Positions 1 through 5,832 of a stretch of DNA of 8,580 bases are shown in pieces. Both the position numbers and the translations under genes were made by a program. The stretch is from an uncultured Catenibacterium sp. (lineage in GTDB: Bacteria > Bacillota_I > Bacilli_A > Erysipelotrichales > Coprobacillaceae). Under the pieces are notes generated by a model that was given only the letters and a program-made list of their open reading frames with translations, did no database searches and was not told the DNA's origin. Within the stretch, counting starts at the first letter, position 1, and each line of letters starts with the position of its first letter. The stretch lies in assembly GCF_900764565.1 (NCBI RefSeq), contig NZ_CAAFOM010000075.1, positions 1-8,580 of the forward strand, read 5' to 3'.

Positions 1-103
1 AACACTTTAGGCAGGATTGATCTCTATCAATGTAATTAAACAACTCATAATAGAAAATCTTAAGAAAGGTAATCAATCAATGGATTGATGAATATATAAG
101 CTT
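1..103. other. Left edge, no supported gene; two small inverted repeats
   Basis: No complete gene is visible. One + frame is open from 11 to a TGA at 86-88 and reads like a short amphipathic protein tail (AGLISINVIKQLIIENLKK...), but it is cut off by a TAG at 8-10, so it could be a decayed C-terminus or chance. Two inverted repeats share the same core: ATTGAT-CTCT-ATCAAT at 16-31 and ATCAATC-AATG-GATTGAT at 72-89. They could be operator half-sites or small hairpins; neither has a following U-run, so they are not terminators. Confidence 0.3.
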
Positions 104-268
104 ATGGATCATATCATTCAGTTTTTATTAGTATATTTAATTATTCCTATGTTTGGACCTTGGATTGCGAGTACGGTTTCAAACTTGATTACTATATTTG
201 TATCATATATGCCGTCAATTGTCCTATTGTCAGGACTAGGTGCTATTATTAAATTTACATACAACTAA
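104..268 (+). CDS. Small hydrophobic ORF, 54 codons, unknown function
   Basis: The reading frame starts at the first ATG after a TGA at 89-91 and ends in TAA. The product is almost entirely hydrophobic: an N-terminal membrane stretch at about residues 4-19 with an IPMFGPW turn, and a second at about 27-52. It would be a two-helix membrane peptide or the C-terminal piece of a larger, decayed membrane protein. No clear Shine-Dalgarno sequence precedes the ATG, which argues against efficient translation as an independent gene. In favour of a real gene end, a strong intrinsic terminator begins only about 15 bases after the stop. I do not recognise a family. A small membrane toxin, a bacteriocin-like peptide and a gene fragment all remain possible. 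Confidence 0.35.
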   Translation: MDHIIQFLLVYLIIPMFGPWIASTVSNLITIFVSYMPSIVLLSGLGAIIKFTYN

Positions 269-283
269 ACAACCTCCTGAAAA

Positions 284-330
284 AGTCTTTGTATTTGACT
301 ATTCAAACACAAAGGCTCTTTTCTTTTTCT
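284..330 (+). terminator. Strong intrinsic terminator
   Basis: A 15-base left arm (284-298) and right arm (303-317) pair with one G-U and one A-C mismatch around a CTAT loop (299-302). The stem is followed by CTTTTCTTTTTCT. This isolates whatever is transcribed at the left edge from the promoter at 356-361. Confidence 0.85.
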
Positions 331-352
331 ATACAAAGTAACTTTTTTCATA

Positions 353-361
353 TGCTATAAT
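353..361 (+). promoter_or_regulatory. Extended -10 promoter before the decayed regulator copy
   Basis: TGC-TATAAT at 353-361 is an extended -10 element. No good -35 is seen; ACAAAG at 333-338 stands at the correct distance. Positions 356-386 align without a gap to 1331-1361 in front of the intact regulator, with 26 of 31 bases identical, so this promoter was duplicated together with the gene. It now lies upstream of the isomerase gene at 638 with no terminator in between, and is its best promoter candidate. Confidence 0.6.
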
Positions 362-383
362 AGGGTTAATTGGTGGTAATCCT

Positions 384-622
384 ATGAATGCATACTTAAG
401 AATAGATAGTTATACTACGACAAAAAAGCTAATAGTTAGCTATATACTACAGGTATTTTGCACGGGATTAGATGAGAAGACAAATACCCCTGCAACACCT
501 AATATCCGTTTCTCGAAAAAATAGGCTTTAAAGTGTTCAGTCATCTAAAGATGAATCTACTAAAGAAGAAAAAACAAGAAGTAGATCAAATATGAACACA
601 GTCTTAAAAACATAGATATACT
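384..622 (+). pseudogene. Decayed MurR/RpiR-type regulator, 5' fragment
   Basis: This stretch aligns from its ATG with the first 350 bases of the intact regulator gene (1359-1708). Conserved blocks include GACAAATACC (479-488 against 1481-1490), ATAGGCTTTAAAG (521 on against 1524 on), GTAGATC (581 against 1596) and GTCTTAAAAACATA (601 against 1671). Relative to the intact gene it shows seven net losses of about 12, 15, 1, 10, 2, 55 and 16 bases and no net gain, 111 bases in all. The first two keep the frame; the single-base loss brings a TAG into frame at 522-524 after 46 codons. The SIS sugar-phosphate domain is entirely missing, and the homology stops just before the ribosome binding site of the next gene. 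The remaining 46-codon peptide keeps a damaged helix-turn-helix and is unlikely to function. Confidence 0.9.
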
Positions 623-637
623 ATTGGAGGAATATCA

Positions 638-1204
638 ATGAAGATAGCAGTTGTACAAGCAAGTTCACAAGTATCAAAAAATGAGATGCTTTATAAATAT
701 ACAAAGAAATATGCAAAAGATGCAGAAGTTATTAATTTTGGATGTTTTGTAGATGAAGATGAAAACTATACTTATGTTGAGATTGCGTTGTTGATTGGAA
801 TACTTATAAACAGTCATATAGTTGATTTTGTTGTAACTGGATGTTCTTCAGGACAAGGAATGATGCTTGCCTGTAATAGTATGCCTGGTGTTTTATGTGG
901 GTATGTTCCAACACCGAAAGATGCCTATTTATTTGCACAGATTAATAACGGAAATGTAGTATCTTTGCCTCTTGGAGAAGAGTATACATATACAGGTGAA
1001 AAGAATTTAGAGGAAACAATTCAAGCATTATTTTCAGAACCATTTGGTGGTGGATATCCAAAAAGCGAATCAAAAAGAAAGATTGCGGATTCTAAAAAAC
1101 TAAAAGAAATAAAAGCAAAATCACAAATTGGCTTTGAAATGTTTTTGAATAAGTTAGATCCAGATATGGTTAAGAAAGTAAAACATAAAATACATGCACA
1201 ATAG
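638..1204 (+). CDS. RpiB/LacA/LacB-family sugar-phosphate isomerase-like protein
   Basis: A cytosolic protein of the ribose-5-phosphate isomerase B / galactose-6-phosphate isomerase superfamily. The recognisable core is VTGCSSGQGMMLACN (residues 67-80), which corresponds to the CGTGxG...ANK segment of RpiB with the catalytic cysteine at C69, and INNGNVVSLPLG (102-113), which corresponds to the family's NNANVLxLG strand. The N-terminus reads VVQASSQVSKNEMLY where RpiB has its conserved Asp-His pair, so the substrate is probably not ribose-5-phosphate. At 188 residues it is longer than the usual ~150 because of a lysine-rich C-terminal tail (about 141-188). It resembles an uncharacterised subgroup in which SQxxKNExxY begins the protein. 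TGGAGG at 625-630 sets the start. It sits between a dead and a live copy of a MurR/RpiR regulator, suggesting sugar-phosphate control, but its substrate is unknown. Confidence 0.8.
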   Translation: MKIAVVQASSQVSKNEMLYKYTKKYAKDAEVINFGCFVDEDENYTYVEIALLIGILINSHIVDFVVTGCSSGQGMMLACNSMPGVLCGYVPTPKDAYLFAQINNGNVVSLPLGEEYTYTGEKNLEETIQALFSEPFGGGYPKSESKRKIADSKKLKEIKAKSQIGFEMFLNKLDPDMVKKVKHKIHAQ

Positions 1205-1254
1205 TTTTGTTTTGATAGATGACGAGTAATGTAATTATGATTATTTTAAATAGT

Positions 1255-1302
1255 TCCCCTCTAGGGGACATTCTTTACAATCCCCTCTTCAGGGGATATT
1301 TT
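1255..1302 (+). terminator. Tandem CCCCT/AGGGG hairpins, likely terminator of the isomerase gene
   Basis: Two similar hairpins stand in a row: TCCCCT-CT-AGGGGA at 1255-1268, whose two-base loop must open further, and ATCCCCT-CTTC-AGGGGAT at 1280-1297, with a seven-pair stem and tetraloop followed by ATTTTC. The second has the better terminator shape, though its U-run is short. They separate the isomerase gene from the regulator promoter at 1328-1336. Confidence 0.6.
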
Positions 1303-1327
1303 CATATACAAAACGACTCTTTGCATA

Positions 1328-1336
1328 TGTTATAAT
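1328..1336 (+). promoter_or_regulatory. Extended -10 promoter of the regulator gene
   Basis: TGT-TATAAT at 1328-1336 is an extended -10 element; the base stretch ACAAAA at 1308-1313 occupies the -35 place but is weak. It is the intact sister of the promoter at 353-361. No copy of the TGAAAT/ATTTCA palindrome found before murQ is seen here, so autoregulation through that site is not evident. Confidence 0.65.
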
Positions 1337-1358
1337 AGGTTTAATCGGAGGTGATCCC

Positions 1359-2195
1359 ATGAACGCATATTTAAGAATTAAAGAATACAATGATAGCTAT
1401 ACTGCAACAGAAAAGCTCATAGCTGAATATATATTAGAAAATGATATCTTACAGGATTCTGCTCAAGCACTAGGTGAAAAGACAAATACCTCTGCAGCTG
1501 CTATTATCCGTTTCTCAAAGAAAATAGGCTTTAAAGGCTTTAGTGATCTAAAGATGAACTTAGCTCAATCAACTAAAGAAGAAGAAAAACAAGAAGTAGA
1601 TCTCATCTTTGAACCAGAAGATAATATCAGTACACTAGTAGAAAAAGGCTGTAGATTAAACATGAATACAGTCTTAAAAACATACCAGTTAATAAACATA
1701 GATACACTAGAAGCATCAATAGACTTACTCAATAATGCTTCTACTATCTATCTCTTTGGTGTAGGTGGTTCATCAGTCATTGGTTTAGATATCTACCAGA
1801 AACTCATGCGTATAGGTAAGAAGGTGATCTATAACGCTGATTTACATGTACAGATGACCTTCGCCCAAAGCATGGATCAAAATGATGCAGCACTTATTAT
1901 CAGTTATTCAGGTTCTACCACAGGTTTAGTAGATGTTGCTAGAGTGTTACATGAAAAACAAATACCATTTATCTCTATCACACAGATCAACTCTAATCCA
2001 ATCTCTAAACTAAGTACCTACTCACTTAAAGTACCAAGTGAAGAAAAAGCCTTGCGTATTGGTGCTGTCTCTTCTCGTATCTCTTCATTTGTGATAACTG
2101 ACTTATTGTACTATGGTGTATTTAAGAAGAACTTTGAAGAACATAAAAAGAATCTTATAGATTCTAAAGACAATGTCTCTATACTCAAAAAGTAG
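1359..2195 (+). CDS. MurR/RpiR-family transcriptional regulator (HTH + SIS)
   Basis: A 278-residue cytosolic DNA-binding regulator of typical length for the family. The N-terminal RpiR-type winged helix-turn-helix covers about residues 1-77, with the recognition segment near ALGEKTNTSAAAIIRFSKKI (37-56). A sugar-isomerase (SIS) domain covers about 115-250, with GVGGSS at 134-139 and SYSGST at 182-187, the loops that hold the phosphosugar. The start is fixed by a near-perfect GGAGGTGATC at 1347-1356. It is transcribed alone and ends in its own terminator, directly before the palindromes and promoter of the murQ operon, so it most likely controls that operon, with MurNAc-6-phosphate or a related sugar phosphate as effector. 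That effector is inferred from gene order; RpiR-family sensors for other sugar phosphates look the same at this level. A decayed copy lies at 384-622. Confidence 0.92.
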   Translation: MNAYLRIKEYNDSYTATEKLIAEYILENDILQDSAQALGEKTNTSAAAIIRFSKKIGFKGFSDLKMNLAQSTKEEEKQEVDLIFEPEDNISTLVEKGCRLNMNTVLKTYQLINIDTLEASIDLLNNASTIYLFGVGGSSVIGLDIYQKLMRIGKKVIYNADLHVQMTFAQSMDQNDAALIISYSGSTTGLVDVARVLHEKQIPFISITQINSNPISKLSTYSLKVPSEEKALRIGAVSSRISSFVITDLLYYGVFKKNFEEHKKNLIDSKDNVSILKK

Positions 2196-2225
2196 ACTCA
2201 TATTTCACTATGAGTCTTTTATTTT
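2194..2225 (+). terminator. Intrinsic terminator overlapping the regulator stop codon
   Basis: AGACTCATA (2194-2202) and TATGAGTCT (2209-2217) form a perfect nine-pair stem with a six-base loop, followed by TTTATTTT. The stem begins inside the TAG stop (2193-2195). It uncouples the regulator from the murQ operon. Confidence 0.85.
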
Positions 2226-2232
2226 AGAAATA

Positions 2233-2255
2233 ACATTTCATTTATTGTGAAATGT
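2233..2255. promoter_or_regulatory. Upstream palindrome, candidate regulator operator
   Basis: ACATTTCA (2233-2240) and TGAAATGT (2248-2255) are perfect complements across a seven-base spacer. The ATTTCA/TGAAAT half-site is shared with the second palindrome, and the TGAAAT at 2248 lies exactly 11 bases, about one helical turn, before the TGAAAT at 2259. Binding by the adjacent MurR/RpiR regulator as a cooperative pair of dimers is inferred. Confidence 0.6.
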
Positions 2256-2257
2256 AC

Positions 2258-2286
2258 TTGAAATAATATTTCATTATGTCTATAAT
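2258..2286 (+). promoter_or_regulatory. murQ operon promoter with overlapping palindromic operator
   Basis: TTGAAA at 2258-2263 and TATAAT at 2281-2286 are separated by 17 bases, a near-consensus housekeeping promoter. A perfect 15-base palindrome, TGAAATAATATTTCA (2259-2273), covers the -35 and the start of the spacer, so a bound regulator would block RNA polymerase; this favours repression. The predicted start near 2293 leaves a leader of only about 17 bases, mostly the ribosome binding site. Confidence 0.75.
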
Positions 2287-2309
2287 GATATTGGAAGGAG
2301 GGAACAGAA

Positions 2310-3209
2310 ATGAACTTAAATAACTTAGATACAGAACAGTCAAATCCTGACTCATTACATATAGATGAAATGTCTACGATAGATATTCTTACTACTATTA
2401 ATAATGAAGATCAGAAGGTGGCTTTAGCTGTAAAAGACGTCTTACCGCAAATCTCACTTGCTGTTGACTGTATCTATCAACAGATGAGTCAAGGTGGCAG
2501 ACTGATTTATATTGGTGCTGGTACATCAGGGAGATTAGGTGTACTAGATGCATCAGAATGTCCTCCTACCTATGGCGTTGATCCTCAACTAGTACAAGGA
2601 TTAATCGCCGGTGGGAACATCGCACTCACAACTGCAATAGAAGGTGCAGAAGATTCTCAGGAACTCGCTGTAGAGGACTTGAAGAATATCCACTTAACAG
2701 ACAAAGATGTTGTATGTGGTATTGCAGCATCAGGCAGAACACCTTATGTCATTGGCGGACTTCACTATGCGCGCACACTAGGATGCCAGACAGTTTCTAT
2801 CTGTTGTGTTCACAATGGGGAAATATCAAAATACTCCCACTATCCAATTGAAGTAATAACGGGTGCAGAAGTTGTGACAGGTTCTACAAGAATGAAGGCA
2901 GGTACTGCCCAGAAGCTTGTCCTAAATATGCTTTCTACATCTGTAATGATCAAAAGAGGAAAGGTCTATAAAAACCTAATGGTTGATGTACAGCCTACCA
3001 ATGAAAAACTTAAGATCAGAGCTGTCAACATTGTTTCACAATCTTTAGATTGTTCTGAAGAAGAATCAATCAGATTATTAACTAAATGTCACTACAATGT
3101 AAAGATTGCGATTCTATCTGGTTTAACAGGTAAAGATGAAAAAGAATGTGAAGAAGCTCTTCTTAAAAACAATGGAAATATCAGTCAAACTGTAAAAAGT
3201 AATCTATAG
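2310..3209 (+). CDS. murQ: N-acetylmuramic acid 6-phosphate etherase
   Basis: MurQ cleaves the lactyl ether of MurNAc-6-phosphate, giving GlcNAc-6-phosphate and D-lactate, in the cytosol; it is the committing step of MurNAc reuse. The 299 residues match the usual length. The SIS domain carries IGAGTSGRLGVLDASECPPTYG (68-89), containing the catalytic glutamate E83. IEGAED (110-115) supplies the second catalytic glutamate, E114, both at the same numbers as in the E. coli enzyme. The family signature GAEVVTGSTRMKAGTAQKL lies at 185-203, and a small helical C-terminal domain follows from about 249. AAGGAGG at 2295-2301 sets the start. It is the first gene of the operon and the strongest indication that the substrate is a muramic-acid sugar. 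The regulatory relative GckR is much longer and excluded. Confidence 0.97.
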   Translation: MNLNNLDTEQSNPDSLHIDEMSTIDILTTINNEDQKVALAVKDVLPQISLAVDCIYQQMSQGGRLIYIGAGTSGRLGVLDASECPPTYGVDPQLVQGLIAGGNIALTTAIEGAEDSQELAVEDLKNIHLTDKDVVCGIAASGRTPYVIGGLHYARTLGCQTVSICCVHNGEISKYSHYPIEVITGAEVVTGSTRMKAGTAQKLVLNMLSTSVMIKRGKVYKNLMVDVQPTNEKLKIRAVNIVSQSLDCSEEESIRLLTKCHYNVKIAILSGLTGKDEKECEEALLKNNGNISQTVKSNL

Positions 3210-3220
3210 GAGAATTTGAG

Positions 3221-3553
3221 ATGAATAAGTACGTTGTAAAGAATCAAAACAATAAACAAAACAAGAATATCTTTGGTATGACGGATTACGATATCCCTAT
3301 GTTTGGTTTCAAGAGTGCTTTACTTATTCTTGTTTCTACAATGTTGTCACTTATCATCTGTGTCAATGGATTCACTTATCTCCACATCGACTTCAGACTC
3401 CCTAATGCTTTAATTAGTGGTCTAGTATGTGGACTCAGTGTAGCTTATTCTCAGTATTTCATTGAAAGAAAAGAAGGATTATGTAAAAACTTCTATCTTG
3501 TCACAGGTCTCTTCTCTTTGATGGCCTTTGTATTAATATTAATGATTAAATAA
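3221..3553 (+). CDS. Small three-helix membrane protein, unknown
   Basis: I do not recognise this 110-residue protein. The first ~28 residues are polar and rich in Asn, Lys and Gln, then come three likely membrane helices at about 31-52, 60-81 and 90-109, joined by short loops with a basic IERKEG turn at 81-86. There is no signal peptide, no EIIB phosphocysteine motif and no EIIA histidine motif, so it does not replace the missing PTS subunits. Its AGGAG (3208-3212) overlaps the murQ stop and it is followed after 14 bases by EIIC with its own AGGAG, so it is clearly translated within the operon. A role next to EIIC, such as an accessory membrane subunit, is inferred from position only. Confidence 0.8.
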   Translation: MNKYVVKNQNNKQNKNIFGMTDYDIPMFGFKSALLILVSTMLSLIICVNGFTYLHIDFRLPNALISGLVCGLSVAYSQYFIERKEGLCKNFYLVTGLFSLMAFVLILMIK

Positions 3554-3567
3554 CAGGAGATTATATT

Positions 3568-4920
3568 ATGTTCGATGCAATTACAAATGTCATTGAAGGT
3601 AAATTAGCGGGTCCATTAGAAAAACTCTCTAATCAAAGACATTTACGTGCGATAAGAGACGGTATTATTGCGACATTACCAATCATTATCGTTAGTTCAT
3701 TACTAATGGTTGTTGCTTTCTCTTACAACCAGATGCCTGCCAACTGGGCACTCGCAAAATTCATTAAATCTAATGCAGTCGCAATACTTTTACCTTATAG
3801 AATGTCAATGTATATCATGACACTCTATGCTGTATTTGGTATTGGTTACTCTTTAGCTAAATCATATGAATTAGACGGTTTAAGTGGTGCAATCATGGCA
3901 GAACTTACATTCCTGCTTACAGTTGTACCAGCATCTATTCCAGATGTAACAGACTCTATTGCAGCTCTTGCTACTAAGAATGCGGAATTAAATGCTTTCT
4001 TACAGCAATTACCATCTGGTTATGTTATTCCTGCAGAACACTTAGGTTCAGCAGGTATGTTTATTGGTATTATTTCTGCCTTTATTGGTGTAGAAGTATA
4101 TCGTTTCACACAGGTAAAAGGATTAAAAATCACTATGACTGCAGCTGTTCCACCTGCAGTCGCAAGATCATTTGAATCATTGACACCTACTATCATCATT
4201 ATCCTAGGTATTTCTACACTCACTATGTGGTTAGGTGTAGACGTTCATAGTATTGTAGGTAATCTTATTAAACCTTTAGTCAATGCGACTGATACATTAC
4301 CTTCTACATTATTAATTATTTTCTTAATCATGTTCTTCTGGTCATTTGGTATTCATGGTGACTCTATTGTCAGCTCACTTGCTAGACCAATCTGGTTAAT
4401 TCTATTAGATCAGAACACTGCAGCACTTGCAGCAGGTAAGACTGCTACTCATATTGGTGTAGAACCATTCTTACAGTGGTTTGTACATATTGGCGGTTCT
4501 GGTGCTACTTTAGGACTTGCGATTCTATTCTGTTTTGCTGCTAAGAGTAAATATGGTAAAACACTCGGTAGAACAACAATCCTTCCTTCATTATTCAATA
4601 TCAATGAACCAATGATCTTTGGTGCACCAATCGTATTAAACCCAATGTTGTTAATTCCATTTATCTTAGTCCCACTCGTTCTTGCAACTATTGCTTGGAT
4701 TGCAACAGCAATGCATTTAGTTAATTGTGCAGTCACTATTGCGCCTTGGACACTTCCTGGTCCAATTGGTGCATATCTTGCATGTGGTGGTGACTGGAGA
4801 GCAGCTGTATTAAGTATTGTATTAATCCTACTTTCAGTTATCATGTATTATCCATTCTTTAAGATGTACGATAATGAATTATTAGAAGAAGAAAAAGCAA
4901 ACGAAGCATCTGAAAATTAA
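3568..4920 (+). CDS. PTS EIIC, lactose/cellobiose family
   Basis: A 450-residue integral membrane permease of the phosphotransferase system, similar to CelB/LacE-type EIIC in length and layout. It imports a sugar while it is phosphorylated. It has about ten hydrophobic segments; the amphipathic N-terminus (LAGPLEKLSNQRHLRAIRDG) precedes the first at about 32-51. Substrate-site marks are FWSFGIHGDSIV (257-268, with H263) and FNINEPMIFGAPIVLNP (343-359, with E347), the family's conserved binding glutamate region. The C-terminus is acidic and carries no EIIB or EIIA domain, and neither protein is encoded in this window, so partners must come from elsewhere. AGGAG at 3555-3559 sets the start. MurNAc transporters of the MurP type belong to another EIIC family (glucose/sucrose superfamily), so a disaccharide is more likely to be carried here than free MurNAc. 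The exact sugar cannot be read from the sequence. Confidence 0.93.
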   Translation: MFDAITNVIEGKLAGPLEKLSNQRHLRAIRDGIIATLPIIIVSSLLMVVAFSYNQMPANWALAKFIKSNAVAILLPYRMSMYIMTLYAVFGIGYSLAKSYELDGLSGAIMAELTFLLTVVPASIPDVTDSIAALATKNAELNAFLQQLPSGYVIPAEHLGSAGMFIGIISAFIGVEVYRFTQVKGLKITMTAAVPPAVARSFESLTPTIIIILGISTLTMWLGVDVHSIVGNLIKPLVNATDTLPSTLLIIFLIMFFWSFGIHGDSIVSSLARPIWLILLDQNTAALAAGKTATHIGVEPFLQWFVHIGGSGATLGLAILFCFAAKSKYGKTLGRTTILPSLFNINEPMIFGAPIVLNPMLLIPFILVPLVLATIAWIATAMHLVNCAVTIAPWTLPGPIGAYLACGGDWRAAVLSIVLILLSVIMYYPFFKMYDNELLEEEKANEASEN

Positions 4921-4932
4921 GAGGTAACAGAA

Positions 4933-5799
4933 ATGTTGTATATAGGTATAGATGGCGGTGGCACAAAAACAAAGATGGTTCTCTTTGATGAGAACGGAAC
5001 ACGTTTAAAAGAATTAACCCTTCCTACAGTACATGTTCTCACTCAGCCACAAGATCAAGCCATTGAAATATTAAGAAACGGTGTCAATCAGCTAGATCCT
5101 GATCATAATGCAATTATTGGTGCAGGACTTGCAGGATATGGCCAACAAAAAGAACTAAGAGATAAAATAGAATATATTTGTAAACAGGCATTTGGAACTA
5201 GATCTTTTGTAGTAGAAAGTGATGTAAGAATTGCGATAGAAAGTGCATTAGATGGTCATGATGGTATTGTGGTCATTGCAGGAACAGGCAGTATTGCCTT
5301 ATCACTTAAGAATAATAAGCTCACACGTTGTGGAGGCTGGGGCTATCAATTAGGTGATGAAGGTAGTGCTTATTGGATTGCGAAGAAGATGTTCAATACA
5401 TTCTGTAAAGAAATAGATGGTAGACTAGGAAAAACAGTTCTTTATGATTTGATTATGGAAGAATGTCATCTAGATATAGACTATGATATCATCACATTTA
5501 TGAATAGTCTGAATCGTACATCTACTGCATCCTATGCTTATATCAATGGTCTAGCTGCAGACAAGGGAGATCCTTATGCAATAGAAATATATAAACAGGC
5601 AGCCTTAGAAATTCGTTCACTCATACAAACACTCTTAAAAGAACATAACTCAACACCTCGTATTTCTTATATTGGAGGGGTATTTGAGCATGCTTCTCAC
5701 TATATTCTACCTATTTTAAATGAAACAATAGAAACTCTTATTTCACCTATCCATACACCGGAATATGGTGCCTATATGCTTGCAAAGAAACTAGGGTGA
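4933..5799 (+). CDS. N-acetylglucosamine / N-acetylmuramate kinase (BadF/BadG family)
   Basis: A 288-residue cytosolic sugar kinase of the ASKHA fold, N-acetylhexosamine branch. Phosphate-1 motif IGIDGGGTKTK at 4-14 (D7), a likely catalytic base in VESDVRIAIESA (94-105, D97), phosphate-2 motif VIAGTGSIA (114-122), the family block GGWGYQLGDEGSAYW (134-148), and an adenosine-side IGGVF at 247-251. Known members phosphorylate GlcNAc at C6 (NagK) or both MurNAc and GlcNAc (MurK of Clostridium); sequence alone does not separate them. GAGGT at 4921-4925 directly after the EIIC stop fixes the start and shows tight coupling. In this operon it would phosphorylate the amino sugar that the PTS leaves unphosphorylated after the disaccharide is split, feeding GlcNAc-6-P, or MurNAc-6-P for MurQ. 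Part of a terminator lies inside its last codons. Confidence 0.9.
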   Translation: MLYIGIDGGGTKTKMVLFDENGTRLKELTLPTVHVLTQPQDQAIEILRNGVNQLDPDHNAIIGAGLAGYGQQKELRDKIEYICKQAFGTRSFVVESDVRIAIESALDGHDGIVVIAGTGSIALSLKNNKLTRCGGWGYQLGDEGSAYWIAKKMFNTFCKEIDGRLGKTVLYDLIMEECHLDIDYDIITFMNSLNRTSTASYAYINGLAADKGDPYAIEIYKQAALEIRSLIQTLLKEHNSTPRISYIGGVFEHASHYILPILNETIETLISPIHTPEYGAYMLAKKLG

Positions 5800-5815
5800 A
5801 AACCTTAGTTTTTTT
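5789..5815 (+). terminator. Intrinsic terminator between kinase and GH1 gene
   Basis: AACTAGGG (5789-5796) pairs with CCTTAGTT (5803-5810) with one G-U, the loop TGAAAA contains the kinase stop, and a run of T follows to 5815. No promoter is seen in the 17 bases before the GH1 start, so the GH1 gene probably depends on read-through and is expressed at a lower level than the upstream genes. Confidence 0.75.
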
Positions 5816-5832
5816 AAATGAAGGAGACAACT

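Noticed and set aside
617..622. TATACT as a -10 element for the isomerase gene.
   Set aside because: No matching -35 is seen and the transcript would begin near 629, after most of the ribosome binding site.
4020..4844. Two open frames on the - strand within the EIIC gene (4020-4223 and 4449-4844).
   Set aside because: They lie wholly opposite a clearly coding membrane gene, have no ribosome binding site and no recognisable product; they are by-products of EIIC codon use.
5818..5832. Upstream in-frame ATG as the GH1 start.
   Set aside because: It overlaps the AAGGAG that serves the ATG at 5833 and has no ribosome binding site of its own; the family N-terminus fits the later start.
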